From Salminus brasiliensis (lineage: Eukaryota; Chordata; Actinopteri; Characiformes; Bryconidae), in NCBI RefSeq assembly GCF_030463535.1, contig NC_132879.1:34702925-34766924 (forward strand): a stretch of DNA of 64,000 bases, read 5' to 3'. The translations under genes and the position numbers were made by a program. Below the pieces are notes generated by a model. The model saw only the letters and a program-made list of their open reading frames with translations. It searched no databases and had not been told where the DNA came from. Position 1 is the stretch's first letter; the number at the start of each line of letters is the position of its first letter. Shown here one piece after another: positions 1 to 10,045 of the stretch.

Positions 1-512
1 TATAGAGTGTTCCTCACCTCTTCTCTAGACTTTAGGTTTACATCAGCTGGCTAAGCTGAGAAATCCTGCTTTGTGAAATACTCTCCGGGGTGCCCAAGCA
101 TTTGCCGTATGAGCCCTATATGTTCGAATTACATGACTGTACGAGTCCTATATGTTTGTATTATCAATCTCCCAAGACTGTGGACGATGCCTGCCCAAAT
201 ATGGCTCAGTTACGGCACTTACGGACTTAATTTGACAGTAGGCATTTTATTGTGGTCCAGTTTTAGCAACTACATTAAAGGTTTCTAAACACTGAACCGC
301 ACAGGAGCGACAGGCATCTTATGATGGGTTACCTGAAATGATTGTGGGGTACCCTAAACCACAACTGACAGAACACAACCTGTTCAGAACGCTGCAGACA
401 GAGCACTCACTCATTCATGTAACACACAAATACCCCCTTAATTCTGTAGACTGACACAGTTAGAGGAAAGCGCCGGGTCCCCCAGCTCACCCCCACCACA
501 CCAGCTAACACT

Positions 513-899
513 TATGGCATTTAGCTGACGCTCTTATCCAGTGCAACTTATAAGGTTACTCGTATTACAGATGTGGGCCAATGTAGTGTTAGGAGTCTTG
601 CCCAATGACCCAATGACTTGCCCAATAACTCTTATTGGTATAGCACAGCATAAAGACCCAGACTGGAAATCGAACCCCAGTTTCCCACATGGTGTGGCAG
701 CTCACTGGCAGGTAACCAGCCAATAACAGATGCCTGCGCTGGCCAGAGAGAGCGCCATCTACCCACTCGGAGAGAACGCGGCCTTGTGCTCTCTTGGAGT
801 TCGGCTGCTGATGGCAAAATGGCATGGCTGGGGATTTGAACTCACAACCCCCGAGCCACAGTGGTAGCACATTATACCACTGAGCCACATGGGGAAGCT
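513..899 (-). repeat. tRNA-derived SINE-like repeat
   Basis: Read on the minus strand, 899 to 827 resembles a tRNA gene. It has an A-box-like TGGCTCAGTGGTATAATG and a B-box-like GAGTTCAAATCC, but acceptor-stem pairing is poor, so this is a SINE head and not a working tRNA. A second B-box-like GGGTTCGATTTCC lies near 670-682 on the same strand. The far end (513-540) reads GGATAAGAGCGTCAGCTAAA on the minus strand, which resembles the tail shared by many teleost LINE/SINE pairs. Family assignment is from memory only. Confidence 0.6.
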
Positions 900-1756
900 A
901 AAAATAAATGAAATAACAGCCAAAACCCAACACTGGGCCTAGGCTAAACTGGCCTAAACAAATAACTCTGCTTCTAATCTGGATTTAAAATCACATCAAA
1001 CTTATGTTCCTCAGGTTTGCTGAGATGCTTTTCTAGACTTTAGGTTTTATTAAATGTTCATCAGTGCAGAGGCAAACAGCCAGGTTTTGGAGCTGCGTCT
1101 GACCACTTTTTAATAGAAATCGCAACTGCCCACACTACAAATCCCAATGCTCAACCCTGGAACGATCTCTGGTAATTTTACTGGTAATTCTACTGGTTTT
1201 CTTCAAGTCAAATAGATAGAAAACACAAAGGTCCAAAACCACTTGAGCTACCCTCTGCTGTAGCTTTTCTTTAGCTTACACCTCTACAGGAAAGACCGGT
1301 TCAAACCAGTTCACATGTCAGAGGCTTCTGACAGTTAGTGTGTATGTGATGCAAGCCGTCAGGCTGGCCTACCAGTCCAGCTAAATGAGCGGTAGTAGAC
1401 GAGCAGTGGTCATAACTCTTCAGCCAGAGAGCAGGCGAGGGCAGCGGTGAAATCCTTACACACACACTCACACACACCTTTACCCGGCAGCAGAATATCT
1501 CACCAGCCTGCAATGGTGCCTGATCTCCTCACACACTGGTGATCTGCTCTCTTTGACCTCCTGTCCACACACGTTGCTCTGCCAACCACTCACACACCTA
1601 TACACGCACAGACACTGCCCTTTCCTCCCCCCAACACATACACACCATACTGCATACACTGAACCAATGGTAGGTGTGAGTTGTGGACATCATAGAACAA
1701 AGCTGTGTTTGGACACATTAGAGCATGTGTGTGCTTGTGTATCTGTGTGTGTGTGT
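900..1756. other. Intergenic, no gene seen
   Basis: No exon-like ORF with splice signals is visible. The stretch is ordinary AT-rich sequence turning into CA/GT-rich simple sequence from about 1450 to 1760. ORFs here are short and low in complexity. Confidence 0.5.
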
Positions 1757-1919
1757 GTGTGTATGGCCTCTGCCACACTCCCCACCATGACATGTGTGTG
1801 CATAAACAGCTGGTTACGTAAAGCCTGCATGCAGGCATCCCAATATGGTCCTCTTCCGCTTTCTCTGTACATCTACAGTACACCATAATCCCTTGCTCTT
1901 ATTAGACCTAAATATACAC
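1757..1919. repeat. Dispersed direct repeat, copy 1
   Basis: About 163 bp starting TGTGTATGGCCTCTGCCACA and ending near TAGACCTAAATATACACA. A similar copy lies at 4848-5008 in the same orientation, with scattered substitutions. No terminal inverted repeats are obvious, so the repeat class is unknown. Confidence 0.65.
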
Positions 1920-2080
1920 ATGTTTTAGCTTTTATTGAACCTACTGCAACAAGAGGTTATTCCACATTATTTAAAGTCATATCTATTTGTTCATTTTTAA
2001 TTAATAATAAAAAATACCACTGCAAATAACAGGCCCTTTAGATATCTATTATTTTCTGAGAACTGAAAAGAGCTGTTTTG

Positions 2081-3076
2081 TAGAGTTGGGCAGTATCCAC
2101 TTTTTTAAATAGGGTTATCCAGCCTCAAATATTACCACACTATACGATATTGCCGTGGCTGGTCGTATGTTTACGTGCCGTCCATACGATCTCACCCTGC
2201 CATATTTTAAGACCAAAAAATGACCAAATACAACGCTCAGTTTGCTCGTAGGGTGACAAAGTGAACACTGTGCGGGGTTAAATCGTTCAAAAAATGATAA
2301 ATCATCAGTCTGACCATCATAATTATCAAACTGCTCTGCATCAGGAGAAGTGAGGCTGGTCAACATGAGCTTAGTTAGCAGCATGACCGTCTGCTCACCA
2401 CAGAACAAATTCAATTGTCTGCCAGAAAGCCCACTTCTAGACGAGAATGACATGAGCGAGTGGTCACTAATGATGGAGTGACTGCTGTTGAAAGGACAGA
2501 AAGCTGAATTTAAAGGTTTTTCCTCATGGTTTTGTTGGATCCTTTTTGGGCCTAGCTCTCGGCTACAGCTCAGTCGAGTATCAGCTGCCCAGTGCAGCTG
2601 CTGTTGACTATCTGCTGAGCTACAGCCACAAGTGTTAAGAGAAGTCGAGCGACTGGTGTTGAGAGTAACAGAAAGTCGAAATGAGGCCGGTTCTGCCGTG
2701 TTTGGACTGGCATCTGACTGTGGAGGCTTCGCTAAATTAAGCTAAGCTAGCAGTCTAACTGTTTCAGCTAACTGAGGCTCAAATTGTGCACATTTAGAGG
2801 GCAAAACCTCATATCTGGTCTTAGAAGTGTTTTTCGACTGTTTTCAGCCATGTTTAGCAGACTGGTTCATTCAGGTTTGCTTGTCTTTGAGTCAAACGTA
2901 GCGTCACTAAATTCATGGGTGGAATGATCTTATTTGGCCAATGTTCGAGATAGACACTGAATAGAAATCGGACACAATAGACACCTCGTAATGTTGAAGT
3001 ACTGTCCTCATTTTGAGATATTTGAGATTTTCAAATACCGTAGTACATGGTATTACCGTTATACTGCCCAAGCCCA
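2081..3076. mobile_element. hAT-type non-autonomous DNA transposon
   Basis: The left end reads TAGAGTTGGGCAGTAT. The right end, reverse-complemented, reads TGGGCTTGGGCAGTAT, so the termini are inverted repeats. The element is flanked by a perfect 8-bp target duplication, CTGTTTTG, at 2073-2080 and 3077-3084; 8 bp is the length hAT transposases generate. The roughly 996-bp interior has no convincing transposase ORF (longest about 110 codons, no recognised motif), so it is probably non-autonomous. Family by TIR style: hAT superfamily. Confidence 0.75.
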
Positions 3077-3191
3077 CTGTTTTGTAACTTGTAGTTGTTC
3101 TCGTTAAGTTGTAGCTGAACTGGGCGTCTACAGACGGCTAAAAATACCTGTGGATTCGTAGCTTGAGAAGAGGTGGTACAGTGGGTCGCAA

Positions 3192-3371
3192 ATGCGTCAC
3201 AAAGCAGATGTTAATGATTGGCATAAAGGAGTGACTGCATTGGGGCGCGCCAAAGGCCATAGTGTGAAGGAAGTAGCTGAATTTGTAGGCGTATCAAACC
3301 GTACGGTCATACGGGTCTACCAGCAGTGGCAAAAAAAAGCCCATTTCCCACACATTGAACGCGGCATTCAC
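3192..3371 (+). pseudogene. Tc1-like transposase N-terminal HTH fragment
   Basis: The reading frame encodes a helix-turn-helix-like segment, including the stretch GHSVKEVAEFVGVSNRTVIR followed by VYQQWQKK. This is the layout of the paired-like DNA-binding domain at the N-terminus of Tc1-family transposases. No catalytic DDE part follows; the frame runs into unrelated sequence and stops at 3470. A truncated relic is the best reading. Another HTH-bearing transposase would also fit. Confidence 0.45.
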
Positions 3372-3825
3372 TGCACTGTATCACCTCTTCTTGACCTATG
3401 TATTCCGTCGCACACCCCGCAGGTCTTATTGATCGTTCATCCCTGTATAACACCATCTGCAGGAGTCTGAAGTTACTACCACCTTAAACACGCACGGTGA
3501 AATATTCTTTGTCTGATACAAGCTTCAAATAAAACATGAGAAATATATTTTACAAGTTTTAAATGTATCTATTTAATCTGGAACAGCCTAGATCTAGAGT
3601 CTAGTGCAGTAGTATACTCTTAGAATTCTTATTGAGGCGCAAGCAGAGATGAGCTTCATTGTAGAAGTGGTGTTTTTGACATATATAGCCCGAATATAAG
3701 GCATAGCTCTCATAATCACAGTTCACCACAGCCACCAACTGACATTTGAGGTACATGCTCAACACTTCCCTAAGTCTTCTCAAGTTGCATAAATGTGTTT
3801 ACATAGGTTTTGCAGATGCACTGTG

Positions 3826-3828
<3 letters not shown>

Positions 3829-3885
<57 letters not shown>
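3829..3885. repeat. (TA)n microsatellite
   Basis: Uninterrupted TA dinucleotides over about 57 bp. Confidence 0.95.
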
Positions 3886-3887
<2 letters not shown>

Positions 3888-4051
3888 TATGTGGCTTTTT
3901 TTGGTCATCATATGTTAAATCCCTGAAACCCTCTGTACCTTTCACTGTACAGAAAAGAAAAGTAAAACTTGGCCAGGAACTCTTTGTTATCTTAAATCAT
4001 TTCTCTTTCTCTTTCTTCCACCTGTACTCATAGATTCTATACCTGTACCTA

Positions 4052-4161
4052 CACTATTAAAAGTACAAGATCATTTTCCTTGAGGAAGGTTCCTCAAAGC
4101 ACCTGAAGAGGTTCCTCCACACTTCTAAAAGTTCCTCAAGAATTGTATACTTTTAACAGTG
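4052..4161. mobile_element. Short TIR element (MITE), ~110 bp
   Basis: Inverted termini: left CACTATTAAAAGTA, right TACTTTTAACAGTG, bracketed by TA on both sides (4050-4051 and 4162-4163). The interior contains several short GGTTCCTC/GAGGAA palindromic blocks. A TA duplication suggests a Tc1/mariner-mobilised MITE, but the superfamily is inferred. Confidence 0.5.
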
Positions 4162-4734
4162 TAGTCTACAGTTCTAGTAAATGCAAAAGAAAGTTGAGCC
4201 CACTGCACATTATTAATTTGCTATTAGCTTTACACAGCTATCCACAAGTAGCAATGTGTTTTTAAGAACATACTGGCACATGCTGGAGTGTCAGTAAAAG
4301 GTGGCTACCTAACAGCGTATCACTGACGTCAAAGCAAAATAGACTGAGATAGAGAGGAAGCGGAAGAGGTAAGAGGAAATTAGGCCACAGCGTAATGCCT
4401 GAAAGAACAATGTGTTCAAGTATGTGTAAGTATGTGAGGTGTGTGTATGTGTGTGTATGTGTGTAAGAGAAAGTGAAAGACAGAGAAAGAAAGGGCAAGA
4501 GATAAAACATTATTATGTTGTTATATAAAAACACTCCACATAGGAAAGCCACATATGACAGCTGTCACATATAGGCCTACAGGAGTTACAGGGTTTTCAT
4601 ACAGTATTACAATATGCATATAACTGCTTTGGTATATCCCTGAAAAATGTGTGAAGGAGCAATGCCACAGAGGAACAATGTGGTTTCCTAAAGAGAGGGT
4701 TACAGTCAGGACCATCTATGTTCCATCCAAGACA

Positions 4735-5540
4735 AGTCCAAGATTATGACTAGTCGAGACTCAGTCAAAGCCTAGTCAAAATCAAGAGTCCAAACAAGAG
4801 GAAGACAAAGTCCAAATAAGAGACAGAGATCAAAACAAGGCAGAATGTGTATATGGCCTCAGCCACACTCCCCACCATGACCTGTGTGTGCATAAACAGC
4901 TGGTTATGTAAAGCCTGAGTGCAGGCACCCCAAGATGATCCTCTTCCACTTTCTCCGTACATCTACAATGCACAATAATCTCTTGCTCTTGTTAGACCTA
5001 AATATACACCAGCATGTCGCAACTTTAAAAAAAGAGAAAACTGTTTATACTATTATATAAACACTATTATAGTGTAAGTCGATGTACCACAGTTTTATTT
5101 CAGATCATTTTAAAATATGCCTATTGGTCCATTTATCATGCAATTCCAGGCCTTTGGAGACCCAGACCTTTGAGAGACACTGAATTAAGATTGAGTCCAA
5201 AGGAGATAGAGGCCAAATGAAGGTCGAGTCCAAATGGAAAAGACTGAATCAAGACCAAGTTCAAATGGTCCAAATAAGATAGACGCTGAATTAAGATTGT
5301 GTCCAAAGGAGATAGAGGCCGAATCAAGGTAGAGTCCAAACGAAATAGAGGCTAAATCGAGGTAGAGTCCACATGAGATAGAGACTGAATCAAGGTTGAG
5401 TCCACAAATCAGAGAGACTGAATCCAGACCAATTCCAAATTAGAGCAACTGAATCATTCAGTCATCACATGCCAAGATCAAGAACTGGTCTAAATGAGAG
5501 AGCCCTAGTCAAGACCAAGTCCAGAGTCTTTGGTGTAGTC
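4735..5540. repeat. Degenerate minisatellite, interrupted
   Basis: Recurrent variants of the unit GAGTCCAAATGAGATAGAG plus GACTGAATCAAG occur at 4735-4840 and 5140-5540, interrupted at 4848-5008 by a copy of the repeat also at 1757-1919. Same family as the cleaner 33-bp array at 6591-6920. Confidence 0.65.
4848..5008. repeat. Dispersed direct repeat, copy 2
   Basis: Diverged direct copy of 1757-1919, about 3.09 kb downstream, sharing CACACTCCCCACCATGAC, GTGTGCATAAACAGCTGGTT and TAGACCTAAATATACAC. Confidence 0.65.
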
Positions 5541-5877
5541 TTTACCTGCTTCTAGTTCTAATTTCTGCAGAACTAGAGAGAAACAGATAAAATAAGCAAT
5601 ATGGCTAAACACTGACTACAAAAGGGGAAATACAAGGGACCAACACAACACAGCCAACATACCAAAAACTAGACCTAACAAAGACACACACTCGTCATTG
5701 TCTTCATATATTATTCTCTTTATACAGAGATTACAATAAAAATAGTTTATTTAGATTTTGTCTAGCATATTTTTATTTTGAAAAAGTGCTGCAGTCATTG
5801 TTGTCTTTTCTTCAGCACCAATGAGCCCATGAGCCAAAAACACACTGGTTACAAATTAAAGGAATTATCCAGTTATT

Positions 5878-6450
5878 AGGTGTTGGGTTTTTTTCCAAGT
5901 CATGTTTTTTCCCAGAGGTTTCTCTCAGCAAGTCATGCTGGGTACATCTCCAATTGGAGGATGCCCAAACCACCTCATCTGGCTCCTCTCAATACAATGG
6001 AGCAACAATTCAACTCCAAACCTGTCTTAGATATCAGAGCTCTTCATCCTTTCACAAAGAGTGAGCTCAGCCACCCGGATTGCATTCACAATCTCATTCT
6101 TTTGGTCATTCCCCAGAGTTCAAGGCCAGAAGAAGACATATTTCTTGGGTTTCAAAGTTGCTTAAAGTGTTTCTCCCAGCACCCAACAAAATACCTAACT
6201 GGGCACAATTTGGGCAATGTCCCTCCTGCTGCTCCTGAGATTCTACCACTGCCAAAACTGCACCCTATTTGGCCTTGCAGATCCCATCAGTGGAATCTGG
6301 AGTGCCCCAAGCCAGCCAAGCTCAGAAAGCCTCCTTCTATTATTTGACAACCTGCCTCACTGCCAGTGTCCACCAATGCGTACTTTGGTTGCCACCATAA
6401 CATCCCACCAACAAGCATTTGGCCATGGCATACTATTCTGCCAGCCCCTT
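5878..6450 (-). pseudogene. Non-LTR retrotransposon, RT C-terminal remnant
   Basis: On the minus strand around 5999-5964 the frame encodes CIERSQMRWFGH, a motif typical of the C-terminal end of reverse-transcriptase ORFs in teleost non-LTR elements. Flanking frames carry stops and shifts (for example a stop soon after SMTC), so this is dead. It lies downstream, in transcriptional sense, of the endonuclease pieces at 8135-7676 and 6590-6451. The three pieces look like one antisense LINE that has lost most of its RT domain. Confidence 0.55.
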
Positions 6451-6590
6451 TCAGTAGGCCCCCACTACTTTTTTGGGCCTACCAGGGCGGTGTGGCTGTT
6501 TTCTCTGCCACCTGATCCAATTCATTACAAGATCAGTTGACAGCTCAGCACCTCTCTCTACCTGGATGTTCAAAACATATGGCCTCAGGT
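6451..6590 (-). pseudogene. Non-LTR retrotransposon endonuclease C-terminal remnant
   Basis: The minus-strand frame contains LRPYVLNIQVERGAELSTD followed by LVMNWIRWQ and RPGRPKKVV. The RGAELSTD(HH) block corresponds to the final catalytic (SDH-type) region of APE-like endonucleases of fish non-LTR elements. Here the histidine after STD is missing, so the enzyme would be inactive. The coding match ends abruptly at 6590, where the 33-bp minisatellite begins. Confidence 0.6.
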
Positions 6591-6920
6591 GAGACAGAGG
6601 CTGAATTAATCTTGAGTCCAAATGAGACAGAGGCTGGATTAAGCTTGAGTCCAAATGAGACAGAGGCCGAATCAAGTTTGAGTCCAAATGAGATAGAGAC
6701 TGAATCAAGTTTGAGTCCAAATGAGATAGAGACTGAATCAAGGTTGAGTCCAAATGAGATAGAGACTGAATCAAAATCAAGTCCAAATGAAATGGAGGCT
6801 GAATCAATTTTAAGTCCAAATGAGATAGAGGCCTAGTCAAGGTCAAGCCCAATTTAGACAGAGGTCGAATCCAGATTGAGTCCAAATGACAAAGACTGAA
6901 TCCAGACCAAGTCCAAATAA
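6591..6920. repeat. 33-bp minisatellite array
   Basis: About nine units of 33 bp, each built on GAGTCCAAATGAGATAGAGA plus CTGAATCAAGTTT, with substitutions and some length drift at the right end. Because 33 is divisible by 3, long open frames arise on both strands (for example an 11-residue repeat SPNEIETESSL on the + strand). These are a by-product of the period; I do not regard them as genes. The same unit family recurs at 4735-5540. Confidence 0.85.
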
Positions 6921-7046
6921 GACAGCCTGAATGAAAGAGACCAACTGAATCATTGAGTCAAGTGCCAAGATCAGAACTAGTCTAAATGAGAGAGCCCTAG
7001 TCCAGACCAAGTCCAAAGGTTTTCCAGTCATTGCCCCCATGAGCAT

Positions 7047-7675
7047 TCAAGTCCCCCAGCAGAACAATGGAATAGTTTAATGCACATATGATGAGATGTA
7101 GTGTTGTGCATCTGCTCGCCTCTCTGTATTGGCCCTCTACCTCCATGTATTATCTCCTCTCTAAATCTTTGGTTCATTTACTTTCTCATCTGTCCTCTCA
7201 TCTCATGTTTATCCTTTCTCCTGTCCTCTCCTTAACGGTTCTCTTGCTTTAAGAGGTCAAACTCCGAATTAGGAAACCATGAAATAAACTTTATTAGCTA
7301 GCAAAACAACATCAGCCTCATTAAAATGCATAATTTAGCCATTTCTTCCATTGTATCCACATAATAATCATAATGGCGGCTGTTTGCAAGCTATAGCAGC
7401 AAACCAGCAAACCATTTTACTGAAGCAGGACAATGCTTATAAGTTGACCTTGGCATGCTCTTCACTTGCAAAGATTGCAGAGCTAACTGATTAGCACACC
7501 GAGGCTAATGAAAATGACACTCCTCCTTCTGCCCTCCACTCATTATGCTGCGAGAGGCTACATGTGTAGGTGTGACACACAACCGAGGGGTGAGTCAAAG
7601 TTCGCAAGGGGATGTGAAACTGGGGTTCAGTTTGCTAAAAATTTGAATGGAACATTCTGCTTAACCATTCACTGT
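7047..7675. other. Intergenic, no gene seen
   Basis: Unremarkable AT-rich sequence with a CT-rich patch at about 7110-7240. No exon-like ORF, RNA gene or clear repeat recognised. Confidence 0.45.
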
Positions 7676-8135
7676 CTAATGGAAATCTTGAGGGCTAGCT
7701 TGAGCCCCTGAATTAAAAGCCCTAAAGGCGCCCCTAGCAGGACTCTCTCCACTCACCCACTTTCTCCAGGAAGGCAGCATACTCTGAACTGCTCTTGGAC
7801 AAAGTCGTATTGAGGTCACCATCTCGTCTACCAGGCCAAACTCCAACTGGGCAACTGCCTCACTGTCAGTGTCCTCCACACCCTCCTGGCACCTATCATC
7901 CTGAGCAGCTCCCAAGCAACTTCATCCCTGGTCGAGGTGTTTGGTTCCAGAGCCTAAACTGTGGATGGAGGTGAGGCACACTATATTTAGTTGGTATCTC
8001 TCAACCTCCCACATCAGCTCAGGCTCCTTACCCTACAATGAGGTTACATTCCACATACCGGCATTCATTACCAGCAGCATTGCAGGTATAGATTTCTTTT
8101 TTAACTCAAAGCCCCCCCCAAAAAACCCAGTTCCA
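7676..8135 (-). pseudogene. Non-LTR retrotransposon endonuclease N-terminal remnant
   Basis: On the minus strand, 8060 to 7944 encodes MWNVTSL, a stop, GKEPELMWEVERYQLNIVCL and TSIHSLGSGT. This matches the start of APE-type endonuclease domains of fish non-LTR elements (W-N-V-x-S-L, then I-V-x-L-x-S/T). The internal stop shows decay. The remaining part (7915-7676) keeps an open frame of 79 codons, but I cannot place it in a domain. Together with 6451-6590 and 5878-6450 it makes an antisense LINE relic of about 2.2 kb. Confidence 0.5.
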
Positions 8136-8344
8136 ATCACCATGGTTCATGATGCCAGGGGCATTGCACCTCATCCTCTGGACCTTGCACCCAGGCCTGT
8201 TCTCCTTGGGAGACCCTTCCTGAAAACTACAGCTCCTGAAGACCTATCCTTGGAGATTATATTATACCCCTCAAGTCCTTTGATCACAACAAGGCCCCAA
8301 ACAAGGAAAGGACTAAACTTAAAGAGATGGGGGCTCTGATCCGT

Positions 8345-8645
8345 CTGATACCTGCCACTATGATTTAAGGGGGCGCTGGTTTGAATCCCGGGTCATGCTG
8401 CTTGCCACTTTCTCCCCACATCACTTTTAGCTGTTTCATCTGAACTAGGGAGCTGCGCTTTCCCTGAGCACGCTGCCTGCATAGCAAATGCTGCATCAGC
8501 ACCAGTCTGAAAGAAGGCAGTGGCTGGATACACATGTGGAGCACAAGAGGAAATGTGCTAGTCTTCACCATCTTAGTGTTTGGGGCCTTGCAAGTAATGG
8601 GGAGCAGCTCACATGAACAGGGATTGGGTAATTGGCCTTCCAAAT
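8345..8645 (-). repeat. SINE/MITE-like interspersed repeat
   Basis: Carries GGTTTGAATCCCGGG near 8370-8384, which looks like a tRNA B box on the + strand, while the rest resembles a ~300-bp fish repeat best read on the minus strand. A 92-codon open frame on the minus strand has no recognisable domain. Orientation and class are uncertain. Confidence 0.35.
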
Positions 8646-8797
8646 TGGAAATGGAAAATTAGAAATAAATCATTTTAAAAATACATAATGAAATACATAG
8701 AGAAACAAGGCACAGGCCAAACCACTGATTGGGAATAGTGGGATTAGAAAACTAGACTGGAGAAAGAAAATAAGGAAGACCTAGCCTAAGGATGAGC

Positions 8798-9952
8798 AGG
8801 CTGTTGATTGGCTGAATGAAGAGCCGTTATATGAAACAAACACATGAAAAATCGGTCAGCCTAATTAACAGTGTATTCCAGAGCACATCGGGGTCACATA
8901 GTCAGGTGTGTGCTCTCTGTCCTCTTTCTGGGGAAGATGTGCAGGCCCTGATGGAGCTGGAGTCCAGCTGTTCGCCCACACATTGCCTCTGCCTCTCTAG
9001 CTTACTCTGTTCCCCTTCTACACGCTCTCCACAGCGCTCACATCAACCCCAGAGTTAGCAACAACGCGTCAAAAGCATCAGCCGGGCGTTAGAGCAGCCA
9101 GACCGTTGAGGCTTCTGCCATGCTGACCTCCCGCTGCGTACTGTAATACACTGACCCAGTCCCTCGCTGCCCCGCTGCTTGGCCCCTGCCGAGATCCGCC
9201 AGAGGCCTGCCTCAGAGGAAGCCTTACAGAGTTCTCGCTCTTCCATAAACAAGCAGAGCGTAGAAACACGATCCTTCAGAACACACCGGCTCAGCTGATC
9301 CTGTACTGACCCTGACCTGTGCTGGTTCTTGGCCGGTTTTAGCCACCGCTTAAGGTTTCCTGCACAACCTTTCCCTCGTGGGCTGCTTACAAATGTTGCA
9401 TTAGTAGTAGATTTTTTACGTTTTTAAGGATTTCTACAGAAGTCAGTCACTGAGATGTAAACAAAGTAGTTCAGCAATTATTAGTGTTATGATTGTCCTA
9501 ACTGATTGAGCGAGTGTTCAGGAAAAGTGCATCAGATTTACAATCTACTTTCTGCAAAAATACACAGTTTTTGTTTGAAATTATATACATCACTTTTAAT
9601 TATATAATTATATAATTATATAATTATATACATCACTTTTGTCCAGTTATAGTAGAGTAGGAATTCACAAATTCACTGTGAATTCTTGCTCTACTCTAAC
9701 TGGACAAAAGTGATGTAATGTCTTCATGATCCACTGTTAAAGTAATTACATTAAAGAAGCTTCACATGACTGAAATCCAATTTTGAAAAGGGGCCGACAG
9801 TTTCGTCCAGCACCTGCATATATTGTTGGCCATGCCTGTAGCTCACATGTAATCACAGTATAATAGCATGACTGTGTGGCATAGGCTAAAGCTGCCGTCC
9901 TGAGAATTTCTGAACTCGGTGGCTGCCCTCCACTGTGAAGCTGAAGCACAAT
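8798..9952. repeat. Tandem-duplicated block, unit 1 (parts A and B)
   Basis: Part A (8798-8965) contains GCTGTTGATTGGCTGAATGA and GCAGGCCCTGATGGAG. Part B (9770-9952) contains TTTTGAAAAGGGGCCGACAG and GTTGGCCATGCCTGTAGCTC. Both parts recur in the same order and orientation in 10046-11511. Order A-B-A'-B' indicates an old tandem duplication with indels (A to A' 1.25 kb, B to B' 1.57 kb). No gene is recognised in it. Confidence 0.65.
9631..9715. repeat. Long hairpin, 39-bp arms
   Basis: Arms 9631-9669 and 9677-9715 are inverted copies matching at 36 of 39 positions around a 7-nt loop. The arms begin CATCACTTTTGTCCAGTTA. An ATTATATA-type simple repeat lies immediately left (9598-9630). A palindromic MITE or a hairpin RNA precursor are both possible; the first is more likely. 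Confidence 0.7.
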
Positions 9953-10045
9953 TTTTCTTTGAAATGATATACATTTGTGAATCTGTGAATTCCTACTCTA
10001 CCTAACTGATTCCATTGGTGGTGAATTAGGGCTGGAAGCAACAGC

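Noticed and set aside
827..899. Functional tRNA gene on the minus strand
   Set aside because: A and B boxes are present but the acceptor stem does not pair; it is a SINE head.
1553..1888. 111- and 98-codon ORFs on both strands
   Set aside because: Driven by CA/GT simple sequence (His/Thr and Val/Cys runs); no splice or domain support.
4262..4552. 96-codon minus-strand ORF with Leu/Ser/Thr-His runs
   Set aside because: Low-complexity reading of a GT/GA-rich stretch.
5880..6347. 155-codon + strand ORF as a host gene
   Set aside because: It is the reverse strand of the LINE RT tail (CIERSQMRWFGH on the minus strand).
6537..6836. Repeat protein with an 11-residue period
   Set aside because: An artefact of the 33-bp minisatellite; the opposite strand is equally open.
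7941..8339. 132-codon + strand ORF as a gene
   Set aside because: Overlaps antisense LINE endonuclease sequence and has no domain.
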